Part shown: piece by piece, positions 7,570 through 15,304 of the stretch
Layout: each line of letters begins with the position of its first letter
Numbering within the stretch: position 1 is the first letter of the stretch
Assembly (NCBI GenBank): GCA_900547455.1
Contig: URGV01000030.1
Location: 1-24,163 of the forward strand
Source of the DNA: an uncultured Oscillospiraceae bacterium
Lineage (GTDB): Bacteria; Bacillota; Clostridia; Oscillospirales; Ruminococcaceae
DNA: 24,163 nucleotides
Direction of reading: 5' to 3'
The notes under the pieces: model-generated
Told to the model about the DNA's origin: nothing
What the model saw: only the letters and a program-made list of their open reading frames with translations
Databases searched by the model: none
Position numbers and translations under genes: made by a program

Positions 7570-8763
7570 ATGCTTAAAGGAAAAACCGTCGTGCTGGGCA
7601 TCACCGGCTCGATTGCCGCCTACAAGATGGCCAACGTCGCCAGCATGCTGGCCAAACAGCACTGCGACGTGCAGGTCATCATGACCAAAAACGCCACCCA
7701 GTTCATCACCCCACTGACCTTTGAGACGCTATGCAACACCCGCTGCATGGTCGACACCTTCGACCGCAACTTCCAGTACAACGTCGAGCATGTGGCGCTC
7801 GCCAAGCGCGCCGACCTTGTGATGGTCGCTCCGGCCTCGGCCAACATCATCGCCAAGATGTCCCACGGCATCGCCGACGACATGCTCTCCACCACCGTGC
7901 TGGCCTGCCGCTGCAAAAAGCTGGTGGCCCCCGCGATGAACACCAACATGTACGAAAACCCCATCACCCAGGACAACCTGGAAACGCTGCGCCGCTACGG
8001 CTTTGGCATCATCGACCCGGCAGTCGGGATGCTGGCCTGCAAGGATGTCGGCGCGGGAAAGCTGCCAAAAGAGGAGCTGCTGTACAACCACATCCTGCAG
8101 GAGATCCTCTACCCCAAAGATCTGGCCGGCAAAAAGGTGCTGGTCACCGCCGGGCCCACCTGTGAACCGGTCGATCCGGTGCGTATCTACACCAACCGCT
8201 CCAGCGGCAAGATGGGCTACGCCCTGGCGCGGGAGTGCTCGCTGCGCGGCGCAGACGTCACCCTGGTCACCGGAAAGACCTCGTTGGAGCCGTGGCCGTT
8301 TGTCAAGGTGGTCCCCATCGAGACCGCCCAGCAGATGTTTGACGAGGTCACCTCCCGCGCGCCGGAGATGGACATTATCATCAAGGCCGCCGCCGTAGCC
8401 GATTACCGCCCCAAGACGGTGGCGGACCAGAAGCTCAAAAAGGGCGACGGGGAATTTACCCTCGCCTTTGAGCGCACCCAGGACATCCTGAAAACGCTGG
8501 GTGAGCGCAAGCCGCAGGGACAGTTTTTGTGCGGCTTCTCGATGGAGACAGAAAACATGCTGGAAAACTCGCAGGCCAAACTGGCCAAGAAAAACGCCGA
8601 CATGATCGTCGCCAACAACCTCAAGGTGGCGGGCGCGGGCTTTGCCGGGGACACCAATGTCGTCACCATCATCACCCATGACGGTGTCAGGGAGCTGCCG
8701 CTGATGAGCAAGCAGGAGGCCGCCCACCAGATCGTCGGCGAGATTGTCTCCCGGCTGGGTTAA
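7570..8763 (+). CDS. coaBC: Bifunctional phosphopantothenoylcysteine decarboxylase/phosphopantothenate-cysteine ligase
   Basis: Joins cysteine to 4'-phosphopantothenate (CoaB) and decarboxylates the product to 4'-phosphopantetheine (CoaC, FMN-dependent). 397 residues, normal for Dfp/CoaBC. The CoaC half has GITGSIAAYK (10-19), the active-site His in VEHVALAKRADL (His74), PAMNTNMYENP (121-131) and the flap Cys in LACKDVGAGKL (Cys157). The CoaB half has AGPTCEPVDPVR (194-205), TNRSSGKMGYALA (208-220) and KLKKGDG with the conserved Lys near 290. The ATG at 7570 follows AGGAGGAGGAAGG; an upstream TTG extension falls inside the promoter. It probably shares an mRNA with the acetyltransferase gene 13 bp downstream and works with coaX on the other side of the S41 genes. 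Confidence 0.96.
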   Translation: MLKGKTVVLGITGSIAAYKMANVASMLAKQHCDVQVIMTKNATQFITPLTFETLCNTRCMVDTFDRNFQYNVEHVALAKRADLVMVAPASANIIAKMSHGIADDMLSTTVLACRCKKLVAPAMNTNMYENPITQDNLETLRRYGFGIIDPAVGMLACKDVGAGKLPKEELLYNHILQEILYPKDLAGKKVLVTAGPTCEPVDPVRIYTNRSSGKMGYALARECSLRGADVTLVTGKTSLEPWPFVKVVPIETAQQMFDEVTSRAPEMDIIIKAAAVADYRPKTVADQKLKKGDGEFTLAFERTQDILKTLGERKPQGQFLCGFSMETENMLENSQAKLAKKNADMIVANNLKVAGAGFAGDTNVVTIITHDGVRELPLMSKQEAAHQIVGEIVSRLG

Positions 8764-8776
8764 GAGGAGAGAAAGC

Positions 8777-9181
8777 ATGCAGGAGATCGAACTTCTTCCC
8801 AGTTCTGCGCAAGACAACCGGTACATTCACCAGCAACTGCGGCAGTACAACCGGCAGTTTATGCGGGACTTTAAGGACTACAGTTTTCACATCAAGCAGG
8901 ACGGCCAAATCGTCGCCGGCATCGTCGCCGCCAGCACGATGGACACGCTGGAGGTCGAGTTTCTCTTTGTGGAGGAAAGCTGCCGCGGGCAGGGGCTGGG
9001 ACGGATGCTGCTGGAGCAGGCCGAAAATCTCGCCCGCCAGGACGGCTGCAAGCGGGTGCTGCTCAACACCTACAGCTTCCAGGCACCCGGATTTTACCGC
9101 CGAATGGGCTACGAGCTGCTGGCCCAGCAGAACCCCTGCTTTGGCGAGTACAGCCAGTACTACTTCACCAAAAACTTGTGA
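8777..9181 (+). CDS. GNAT-family N-acetyltransferase
   Basis: 134-residue single-domain GNAT protein. The acetyl-CoA pyrophosphate loop is visible as CRGQGLGRMLL (about residues 70-80), followed by the typical beta5 region LLNTYSFQAPGFYRRMGY, where the aromatic pair and Arg-Arg-Met-Gly-Tyr end are standard. The acceptor substrate is not evident. The ATG at 8777 is chosen because GAGGAGA lies 6-7 nt upstream. It follows coaBC by 13 bp and ends at a strong terminator, so it is the last gene of the coaBC transcript. Confidence 0.88.
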   Translation: MQEIELLPSSAQDNRYIHQQLRQYNRQFMRDFKDYSFHIKQDGQIVAGIVAASTMDTLEVEFLFVEESCRGQGLGRMLLEQAENLARQDGCKRVLLNTYSFQAPGFYRRMGYELLAQQNPCFGEYSQYYFTKNL

Positions 9182-9190
9182 GCGCAAAAA

Positions 9191-9218
9191 AAGAGAAGCC
9201 TTTCGGCTTCTCTTTTTT
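9191..9218. terminator. Bidirectional intrinsic terminator
   Basis: A perfect 10-bp stem (9191-9200 with 9205-9214) around a TTTC loop is flanked by an A run and a T run, between the convergent acetyltransferase and GrpB-family genes. Confidence 0.92.
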
Positions 9219-9768
9219 AATATCCGCACCGGCTCAAAATCGACCGGACAAATTCGGTTTTGTGCTCGCAGTAGCTATCCACATCATAGCGGTACTGCTC
9301 TGCCAGCTGCTCCTTGAGACGCTGGTATTCGTCCCGCGCCTGCGGGTGGGCGCGCAGGTAATCGCGGAAAGCGATGTGCTCGAGGTAGGGCTTTGCGTCC
9401 GGGTTGCAGACGTAGAGGTGGTACTTCATCACGCTCTGCTCTTCCTCATTGTAGTCCCGCGGGCGAAAGAATGCTTCCCTGCCCGGCAGACCGAGGTCTC
9501 CCTGATGGGTATAGCCGTGCTTTGCCAGCGCTGCAATCACCTTTGGCAGGTCGTCCGGGTCGCGCAGAACTGCGTCCAGATCGATGATCGGTTTTGCGCC
9601 AAGGCCCTCCACCGAGGTGCTGCCGACATGTTCGATCGCCACAAAATATTCCCCGGCGTACCGCTCCACCATCGCTTTGATCTTTGTAAATTCGGTTCGC
9701 CACTGCGGATCATAGGGAACAATCCGCACCTCTTTGGTGGCGAACTGATGTTCATTCTCCGGCAACAA
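9217..9768 (-). CDS. GrpB family protein (nucleotidyltransferase fold)
   Basis: About 183 residues from a TTG start. The family signature is clear: VPYDPQW near the N-terminus, then EHVGSTSVEGLGAKPIIDLD, which carries the GS motif and Asp pair of a nucleotidyltransferase-like fold, and a C-terminal YLEHIAFRDYLRAHP segment typical of UPF0157/GrpB. The substrate is unknown for the family. The start is uncertain: TTG at 9768 has GGGAGG about 9 nt upstream inside the end of the preceding gene; GTG at 9729 would give 170 residues but lacks a spaced ribosome site. The ATGA at the end of the upstream gene is in another frame. The 17-bp overlap with the upstream gene implies translational coupling. 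Confidence 0.88.
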   Translation of the reverse strand: MLPENEHQFATKEVRIVPYDPQWRTEFTKIKAMVERYAGEYFVAIEHVGSTSVEGLGAKPIIDLDAVLRDPDDLPKVIAALAKHGYTHQGDLGLPGREAFFRPRDYNEEEQSVMKYHLYVCNPDAKPYLEHIAFRDYLRAHPQARDEYQRLKEQLAEQYRYDVDSYCEHKTEFVRSILSRCGY

Positions 9769-10681
9769 AGTCGATGGCCTCCCCCAGCAGCTGGTCAAAG
9801 TTTTCGGGGTAGTCGTGGTCAAGGTCCGGGCAGAGCTTAAAGTCCACCTCGACCCCTTCTTCGTCCAGCAGCTCAAACAGCTGCTCGCTGCTCTCAAAGC
9901 AGTCCTCGTCGGCGTCACCGCAGCAGATATAGACGCGAACGCCCTTCTCCTTTAAGGCAGAAAATTCTTCGCTCCACTCCTCCAGCTCGGGCAGCCAGGG
10001 AGCGACCAGAATCAGGCCCTTTGGGGTCACCGCGCCGGAGAGCACCGCATAGAGCGCCGCGCGTGCGCCGGAATCAAAGCCCGCCAGGATGCTGGTTTCC
10101 AGTCTGGCTCCATGTTCCTGCAGGGTCTTCCAGCTCCCCGCCAGGTGCAGCGCCGCCTGCTGCTCGTCGTCCCAGCTGTAGGCGTTGGAGAACTGCTGCT
10201 CGTCCGACTGGAGACAGGCCAGGCAGTAGCCCTTTTCCTTTGCTGCCTGCCAATAGGGCACCGTGAGAGTAATGTTGCGCAGGTCGCCGTGCAACGCCAG
10301 CAGCACCGGCATGCCCGGCTGCAGGTCGTCCGCTGCCAGCACCGGCTCTGCGGCGGACTGCGCCTCCTCCTGCCGCTGGCGGCAGATGTTGGCAATCCGT
10401 TCAAAGGCCGGATCTTTGCGCAGCTCTTCCAGGTCTTCGTCCTCCATCAGGTACTCGTAGCTGTACCAGAAGCCCTCTTTGCAAACCGCCTCCTGCAGCA
10501 GATTCATCGCCTCTTTGGTCTTTCCAGCAAGGGCGGCAAAGCAGTAGGCAAAGTTGTAAATCTGCGCCTGGTTGACCTTATCGGTCTGCAGGGCCTCCTG
10601 GATCATCAGCTTAAAAGCCGCGTCGGGGCCCTGCTCATCCAGCATGACAAGGGCATGATTGAGCAGTTGGTTATAGGTCAC
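9752..10681 (-). CDS. Alpha/beta-hydrolase-like protein with N-terminal TPR-like region
   Basis: 309 residues from a GTG start, chosen because AGGAGAGG lies 6 nt upstream; the in-frame ATG at 10738 has no ribosome site. Residues 1-105 are helical and resemble TPR end-of-group sequences (EALQTDKVNQAQIYNFAYCF, then EELRKDPAFERI). Residues 125-309 have an alpha/beta-hydrolase layout: oxyanion-strand LLALHGD (127-133), elbow GFDSG (201-205), acid candidates in CGDADED (255-261) and His289 in DLDHDYP. The usual Ser nucleophile position is Asp203, so it is either an Asp-nucleophile hydrolase or catalytically altered. Substrate unknown. The 3' end overlaps the GrpB-family gene. Confidence 0.8.
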   Translation of the reverse strand: MTYNQLLNHALVMLDEQGPDAAFKLMIQEALQTDKVNQAQIYNFAYCFAALAGKTKEAMNLLQEAVCKEGFWYSYEYLMEDEDLEELRKDPAFERIANICRQRQEEAQSAAEPVLAADDLQPGMPVLLALHGDLRNITLTVPYWQAAKEKGYCLACLQSDEQQFSNAYSWDDEQQAALHLAGSWKTLQEHGARLETSILAGFDSGARAALYAVLSGAVTPKGLILVAPWLPELEEWSEEFSALKEKGVRVYICCGDADEDCFESSEQLFELLDEEGVEVDFKLCPDLDHDYPENFDQLLGEAIDFVAGE

Positions 10682-10783
10682 GTTGATCCTCTCCTGTTCC
10701 TGTGATAGCGGCGCTGTACGCCCGCAAAATTCCACCATCAGCTTACCACAAACAAGGCAGAAAGTCTATCCCTGCGGACAACA

Positions 10784-10816
10784 AAAAATCCCGAACCGGG
10801 TTGGTTCGGGATTTTT
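10784..10816. terminator. Intrinsic terminator downstream of aspA
   Basis: A perfect 14-bp stem (10784-10797 with 10803-10816) has a 5-nt loop and A/T runs on both sides. It follows the aspA stop on the minus strand. Confidence 0.92.
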
Positions 10817-10826
10817 GGAGGTTAGA

Positions 10827-12203
10827 TTATACCATCGAGTGTGGGTCGAGAATCTTGTTGATTTCCTCGTCGGTGAATCTGCCGCTCTCGTGCAGCAGCT
10901 CGCGTACCGACTGGCCGGTCTTGATGGCCTTCTTGGCGATGTCAGCAGCAAACTGATAGCCAACCTGTGGGCAGATGGCGGTGATGATGCCGACCGAGCC
11001 GTCTACCAGAGACTGGCAGCGCTCTGCGTTTGCAGTGATGCCGGTGACGCAGTTGTCAACCAGGGTCTGAACAGCGCCAGCCAGGGCGTTGATCGACTCG
11101 AACAGCTTGTGGTACAGAACCGGCTCAGCGTAGTTGAGCTCGAGCTGACCAGCCTCTGCAGCCATGGTGATGCAGACGTCGTTGCCCATGATGCAGAATG
11201 CAGCCTGGGACATAACCTCCGGGATAACCGGGTTTACCTTACCTGGCATGATGGAGGAGCCGTTCTGTTTTGCCGGCAGATTGATCTCCTGGAAGCCGCA
11301 GCGCGGACCAGAGGACATCAGACGGAAATCGTTTGCCATCTTGGAGCAGGAGATTGCGCAGGTCTTCAGCGAAGCGGAGACGTAAGCGTAAGCATCCAGA
11401 TTCTGGGTGCCGTCGATGAGGTCGTCGGCTTTAACCAACGGCAGGCCGGTGATCTTGGCAAGCTCAGGAGCCAGCGCATCGACATAAGCCGGGTTTGCGT
11501 TGAGCGCGGTACCGACTGCGGTGCCGCCCATGTTGACAGCGTACATGCCTTCCAGAGCGCGGTTCAGGCGAACCAGGTCACGCTGGATAGCCTTGCGGTA
11601 TGCGCCAAACTCGGAGCCCAGACGGATCGGAACTGCGTCCTGCATCTGGGTACGGCCCATCTTGATGATGTTGTGGAACTCTTCTTCCTTCTGGCCCAGG
11701 GCAGCTTCCAGACGCTCGAGCTGTGCGATTGCCTTTTTAAGCAGTTTGGCAGCGGTCAGCTTGGCAGCGGACGGGAAGACGTCGTTGGTGGACTGGGCGC
11801 GGTTGACATGGTCGTTTGGATGAACGATCGAGTAGTCACCCTTCTTGCCGCCGAGGATCTCGATGGCGCGGTTGGCGATGACTTCGTTGGCGTTCATGTT
11901 CGCGGTGGTGCCTGCGCCTCCCTGGATTGGGTCGCACAGGAACTGGTCATGGAACTGACCGGCAATGATCTCATCGCAGGCCTGGCAGATGGCGTCCTTA
12001 ATCTTTTCGTCCATCTCGCCTACCATGCAGTTGCAGATTGCACAGGCTTTTTTGATCTCAGCCATCGAGTTGATGAACTCCGGCTGCAGCTTCTGGCCGG
12101 TGATGTGGAAGTTTTCCGCGCCGCGCAGCGACTGTACGCCATAGTAAGCGTCAACTGGGACTTCTCTTTCACCGATGGAGTCTTTTTCAATACGGTATTC
12201 CAT
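10827..12203 (-). CDS. aspA: Aspartate ammonia-lyase (aspartase)
   Basis: Converts L-aspartate to fumarate and ammonia in the cytoplasm. 458 residues, slightly shorter than the usual 468-478. Aspartase/fumarase superfamily signature loop GSSIMPGKVNP is at 315-325 with the catalytic Ser, followed by VIPEV, which favours aspartase over fumarase. GAGTTANMNANEV (96-108) and STNDVFPSA (138-146) are the other substrate-site blocks. The ATG at 12203 has GGGAAGG 9 nt upstream; the longer open frame to 12464 runs through the promoter. Divergent from a malic enzyme gene, suggesting use of aspartate as a C4 source for fumarate/malate/pyruvate. Confidence 0.95.
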   Translation of the reverse strand: MEYRIEKDSIGEREVPVDAYYGVQSLRGAENFHITGQKLQPEFINSMAEIKKACAICNCMVGEMDEKIKDAICQACDEIIAGQFHDQFLCDPIQGGAGTTANMNANEVIANRAIEILGGKKGDYSIVHPNDHVNRAQSTNDVFPSAAKLTAAKLLKKAIAQLERLEAALGQKEEEFHNIIKMGRTQMQDAVPIRLGSEFGAYRKAIQRDLVRLNRALEGMYAVNMGGTAVGTALNANPAYVDALAPELAKITGLPLVKADDLIDGTQNLDAYAYVSASLKTCAISCSKMANDFRLMSSGPRCGFQEINLPAKQNGSSIMPGKVNPVIPEVMSQAAFCIMGNDVCITMAAEAGQLELNYAEPVLYHKLFESINALAGAVQTLVDNCVTGITANAERCQSLVDGSVGIITAICPQVGYQFAADIAKKAIKTGQSVRELLHESGRFTDEEINKILDPHSMV

Positions 12204-12312
12204 TGCTTTCAACCTTCCCATTTTATAATGATAAAAGTGTCTGCCGCATCCCTCTTGGAGCGGGGCGGCCTTTTTTGCTTTTTTTGACGCAATTCTTGCA
12301 TCATTTGCTTTT

Positions 12313-12340
12313 ATTATAGCAAGGCAAGAAAAAAAATCAA
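12313..12340 (-). promoter_or_regulatory. Promoter of aspA
   Basis: Minus-strand -35 TTGATT (12335-12340), 16-bp spacer, -10 TATAAT (12313-12318). The leader of about 100 nt holds a GC-rich imperfect hairpin (12242-12269) with no T run in the aspA direction, and an AAAAGTGT octamer (12233-12240) also found in the malic-enzyme operator arm. Confidence 0.75.
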
Positions 12341-12420
12341 GGGCCTTTCCCCATTTTTTCATCGGTTTTGACCGGTTTGGCTGATTTTTTTGCAATTTGT
12401 CCATCATTTTGGCAAAAGTT

Positions 12421-12465
12421 TGTACGCTTTTTCTATTGCCTTTTTTTATGGAAAAAGTGTACAAT
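12421..12465 (+). promoter_or_regulatory. Malic-enzyme promoter embedded in a 13-bp inverted repeat (putative operator)
   Basis: Arms TGTACGCTTTTTC (12421-12433) and GAAAAAGTGTACA (12451-12463) match at 12 of 13 positions, 30 bp centre to centre. A promoter lies in it: -35 TTGCCT (12436-12441) in the spacer and -10 TACAAT (12460-12465) overlapping the right arm, 18-bp spacer. A dimeric repressor bound here would block RNA polymerase. The regulator is not identified. The rest of the 12204-12570 intergenic region is AT-rich and shows nothing else convincing. Confidence 0.65.
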
Positions 12466-12570
12466 GAATGTATCGGATTGTTTGTTTACCCCATATTTCC
12501 GACACTTATCAAATCTGCAAAGATTCGATCAAACCAGAACATCAGTTTTTACTGCAAGGAGGATTTTCCC

Positions 12571-13800
12571 ATGGATGTTTATGAAAGATCCCTTGAGCTG
12601 CACAGAAAAGCTCATGGTAAACTTCGTGTTGAATGCAAAGTTCCGCTGGAAGGCGCAGACGACCTCTCGCTGGCTTACTCCCCAGGCGTAGCACAGCCCT
12701 GCCTGGAGATTCAGAAAAACTATGAAAATATTTATGAATACACCGCAAAGGGAAACATGGTTGCTGTCGTCACCAACGGCACCGCCGTACTGGGCTTGGG
12801 CGACATCGGCGCTGGCGCCGGTCTGCCGGTTATGGAAGGCAAATCGGTTCTGTTTAAATCCTTTGCGGGCGTAGACGCTTTCCCGATCTGCCTGGACACC
12901 AAGGATCCTGACAAGATCGTTGAGGCGGTAAAACTCATGGAGCCAACCTTCGGCGGCGTCAACCTCGAGGACATCAAGGCCCCAGAGTGCTTCTACATCG
13001 AGCAGAAGCTCAAAGAAATCTGCAACATCCCGATCTTCCACGATGACCAGCACGGCACTGCCATCGTCACCCTGGCTGGCCTGATCAATGCGCTGAAGGT
13101 TATCGGCAAAGACATCAAGGACGTTCATGTCGTTGTCAGCGGCGCTGGCGCAGCGGCCATCGCAATCACCAAGCTGCTGCTCTCCGCAGGCATTGCGGAC
13201 GCCATCCTCTGCGACAGCAAGGGCGCCATCTATGAAGGCCGCGACGGTCTCAACCCGGTCAAGGCTGAAATGGCGAAGATCACTAACCCGAAGAAGATTG
13301 CCGGTTCTCTGGCCGACGTCATCAAGGGCGCAGATGTCTTTGTCGGCGTATCCGCTCCAGGCGTCCTGACCCAGGATATGATCAAGACCATGGCCAAAGA
13401 TCCAATCATCTTTGCCTGCGCTAACCCAACCCCGGAGATCGACCCGGCTCTGGCTAAAGAAGCTGGCGCTGCCGTTGTCGGCACCGGCCGTTCGGACTAC
13501 CCGAACCAGGTCAACAACGTACTGGCCTTCCCAGGCCTGTTCCGCGGCGCGTTGGACGTTCGCTCCACCAAGATCAACGAAGAGATGAAGATCGCTGCTG
13601 CGCACGCCATCGCTTCGCTGGTTTCGGACGACGAGCGCAACGCCGACTACGTCATCCCATCTCCGTTTGATCCGCGTGTTGCCCCAGCGGTTGCGCAGTA
13701 TGTTGCCAAAGCCGCCATCGACACCGGCGTCGCTCAGAAGACCGACATCACTCCGGAGCAGGTTGCGGAGCACACCCGCCAGTTAGTTTCCAAGAAATAA
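12571..13800 (+). CDS. Malic enzyme, short bacterial NAD(P)-dependent type
   Basis: Oxidative decarboxylation of malate to pyruvate and CO2 with reduction of NAD(P). 409 residues, matching the short bacterial class without a phosphotransacetylase tail. Visible blocks: YSPGVAQPC with the catalytic Tyr36; EGKSVLFK with Lys91 as candidate base; [11 protein letters not shown] with metal ligands (Glu133/Asp134); [11 protein letters not shown] (about 154-163); Rossmann GAGAAA (191-196). I cannot decide NAD versus NADP from the sequence. The ATG at 12571 has AAGGAGGA 8 nt upstream. Divergent from aspA and followed by a strong terminator, so monocistronic. Confidence 0.95.
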   Translation: MDVYERSLELHRKAHGKLRVECKVPLEGADDLSLAYSPGVAQPCLEIQKNYENIYEYTAKGNMVAVVTNGTAVLGLGDIGAGAGLPVMEGKSVLFKSFAGVDAFPICLDTKDPDKIVEAVKLMEPTFGGVNLEDIKAPECFYIEQKLKEICNIPIFHDDQHGTAIVTLAGLINALKVIGKDIKDVHVVVSGAGAAAIAITKLLLSAGIADAILCDSKGAIYEGRDGLNPVKAEMAKITNPKKIAGSLADVIKGADVFVGVSAPGVLTQDMIKTMAKDPIIFACANPTPEIDPALAKEAGAAVVGTGRSDYPNQVNNVLAFPGLFRGALDVRSTKINEEMKIAAAHAIASLVSDDERNADYVIPSPFDPRVAPAVAQYVAKAAIDTGVAQKTDITPEQVAEHTRQLVSKK

Positions 13801-13820
13801 TCCCCTTTCATCCTTTCAAA

Positions 13821-13856
13821 AAGGGCACGCTGCCAGCTGGCAGCGTGCCCTTTTCT
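13821..13856 (+). terminator. Intrinsic terminator of the malic enzyme gene
   Basis: A 32-bp perfect palindrome (13821-13852, GC-rich arms, AGCT centre) runs into a T-rich tract. Confidence 0.93.
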
Positions 13857-13891
13857 TTTGATTCTTCTGTGACAGAGGATTTCCTCCTCGT

Positions 13892-13926
13892 GGGGAACGC
13901 AGAAGGGGTACAGTCCCCGCGCACCA
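13892..13926. repeat. GC-rich hairpin repeat, copy A
   Basis: A 35-bp sequence starting GGGGA and containing GCAGA and a GGGG-TACAG-TCCCC-type mini-hairpin. It resembles copy B at 14490-14524; the two flank the AAC(6')-like gene. The rest of 13857-13966 holds nothing recognised. Confidence 0.5.
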
Positions 13927-13966
13927 TAAAACAGAGACACGCGGTAGAGCACCCACTGGTGGGAAC

Positions 13967-14401
13967 TTACCCCTTTTTCAAAAAGCAAACAATCCGATTG
14001 ACTTCGGTGAAACCACAGGCTTGATGAAAGCGTTGGCTCTCCAGATTATCAAGCTCGCAGTCGCTGGCAAACTCCTTGCAGCCCTGCAGCTGCGCCCAGC
14101 TCTGGCAGGCGTCCACCAGCCGGCGGGCAATGCCGCGGCGGCGGTGCTCCGGCAGGACAAAGATACCCTCCAGATAGCCGACCGGGCTGGTGGAGCTGCC
14201 CTCCACATAGTCGCGCCGCAGCGCGCACTGGGCAAAGCCGACCGGCCTCTCCCCCTCCAAAGCCAGCAGCACCGCGCCTCCGTCGGAGATGGCGTCCTGA
14301 AGGGTGGCGTGGAGTTCCTCCCGGGAGTGGGAGGGCCAGAGCTGGCAGGCCAGCTCTGCCGCCTGCGGCAGCTGCTGGTCAGCGGGTAGTATGCGAATCA
14401 T
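13967..14401 (-). CDS. AAC(6')-I-like N-acetyltransferase
   Basis: 144 residues, the length of AAC(6')-I aminoglycoside 6'-N-acetyltransferases. The GNAT core matches that family in order: RRDYVEGSSTSPVGYLEGI (62-80), FVLPEHRRRGIARRLV (81-96, acetyl-CoA loop), KEFASDCELDN (109-119) and a C-terminal FLKK end. If active it would acetylate the 6'-amino group of aminoglycosides; a related GNAT with another amine substrate cannot be excluded. The ATG at 14401 is well supported by AGGAGG 9 nt upstream. GC content is host-like, and no resistance cassette or insertion sequence is adjacent, which points to an intrinsic chromosomal gene. Confidence 0.82.
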   Translation of the reverse strand: MIRILPADQQLPQAAELACQLWPSHSREELHATLQDAISDGGAVLLALEGERPVGFAQCALRRDYVEGSSTSPVGYLEGIFVLPEHRRRGIARRLVDACQSWAQLQGCKEFASDCELDNLESQRFHQACGFTEVNRIVCFLKKG

Positions 14402-14489
14402 GTTTTCTTTCCTCCTTTTTTGTCGGGACTGGTAGGCCTCCGGGAGATTTTTCAAGGACGCGGGTGCTGCCCCCACATTTGGGCGACCC

Positions 14490-14524
14490 GGGGAGTGCAG
14501 AGGGGGCTACTCCCCCTCGCATCG
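14490..14524. repeat. GC-rich hairpin repeat, copy B
   Basis: Shares the GGGGA, GCAGA, GGGG, CCCC and CGCA blocks with copy A at matching positions and forms a GGGGG-CTACT-CCCCC hairpin. It lies in the gap between the AAC(6')-like gene and trmO. Confidence 0.5.
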
Positions 14525-14571
14525 TCAAGCAGGAGTGCGGGGCATTGTCCCTAATCTGGATGGAGCAGCAG

Positions 14572-15261
14572 CTACCGAGGACGAATCTCCCGGACAGAAA
14601 GACAATCCCCGTCAACCGAAAACAAAATCTCCCAGTCGCCAAAGAAAAATCCATACACCCGCTCCGGGTCGTGCTGGTAGCTGGGTCGGGGGTCGGCGGC
14701 CAATACTTCAAGAAGCGCCGCACGCTTGTCCGCCGGGAGCTTCTCTCCCAGCTCGGGAGGGAGCAAAACCTCCAGCGGCTTTAATTCCAACCGGTCAGTA
14801 AATCCTCCGGTGGCCTGCGGGTGGCTGTCGGTGTAGGCAAGGTAAGGCTTGATGTCGAGAATCGGCGTGCCATCCATCAAATCTGCCCCCGCTACGCGCA
14901 GCATATGCCCGTGCTGAGGATGCTTCTCAATCCCCAAAAGCCGCACCGAGGACAGCCCGATGGCATTTGGCCGGAAGGGCGAGCGGGTTGCAAAGACGCC
15001 GACGCGGCGGTTTCCTCCCAGCTTTGGCGGGCGCACGGTGGGGGACCAGGTATCGCGTACGGCCTTGGAAAACTGCCAGATCAGCCACAGATGGGAAAAC
15101 TCCTCCAGCCCACGCAGCGAAAGCGGGTCCCGGTATTCCGGCTCGAAGATAATCAGCGACTCCAGCGAATCGATCAGGCCGCTCTGGCGAGGGACACCAA
15201 ACTTGGTGGGAAAGTCTGTGTGAATGCGGGCAATGATTTTGACGGGGAAGGTTTCGGACAT
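14572..15261 (-). CDS. trmO: TrmO/TsaA-family tRNA (N6-threonylcarbamoyladenosine37-N6)-methyltransferase
   Basis: SAM-dependent methylation of the N6 atom of t6A37 in certain tRNAs (established for E. coli TrmO). 229 residues. The TsaA beta-barrel core is clear: ARIHTDFPTKFGVPRQ at the N-terminus, GLEEFSHLWLIWQF, the signature RSPFRPNAIGLSSVRL and DGTPILDIKPYLAYTDS. The C-terminal part (about 165-229) has the YGFFFGDWEILFSVD segment of bacterial members. The ATG has AAGGAGG upstream. It lies 43 bp downstream of the phospholipase-like gene, probably in the same transcript. Confidence 0.92.
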   Translation of the reverse strand: MSETFPVKIIARIHTDFPTKFGVPRQSGLIDSLESLIIFEPEYRDPLSLRGLEEFSHLWLIWQFSKAVRDTWSPTVRPPKLGGNRRVGVFATRSPFRPNAIGLSSVRLLGIEKHPQHGHMLRVAGADLMDGTPILDIKPYLAYTDSHPQATGGFTDRLELKPLEVLLPPELGEKLPADKRAALLEVLAADPRPSYQHDPERVYGFFFGDWEILFSVDGDCLSVREIRPR

Positions 15262-15304
15262 AGGGATCCTCCTTGTGATGATATGGCGCTAAGGGGCTGG
15301 GTGC

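Noticed and set aside
7729..8826. Minus-strand open frame of 365 codons
   Set aside because: Antisense shadow of coaBC with a Gly/Val/His/Asp-rich translation.
9537..9755. ATGA start coupled to the end of the hydrolase-like gene
   Set aside because: The ATG opens a different frame from the GrpB-family protein and encodes nothing recognisable; the GrpB frame needs a TTG or GTG start.
12242..12269. GC-rich hairpin in the aspA leader as a terminator or riboswitch
   Set aside because: The T run follows only in the plus direction, where no gene ends, and no known riboswitch pattern is seen.
10683..12287. Long plus-strand open frame (534 codons)
   Set aside because: Antisense to aspA, which has full enzyme signatures; no family resemblance in the translation.
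12388..12417. TTTTGC/GCAAAA inverted repeat upstream of the malic enzyme operator
   Set aside because: Only six-base arms in AT-rich DNA; could easily be chance.
12529..13773. Minus-strand open frame of 414 codons
   Set aside because: Exact antisense of the malic enzyme gene; no ribosome site or motif.
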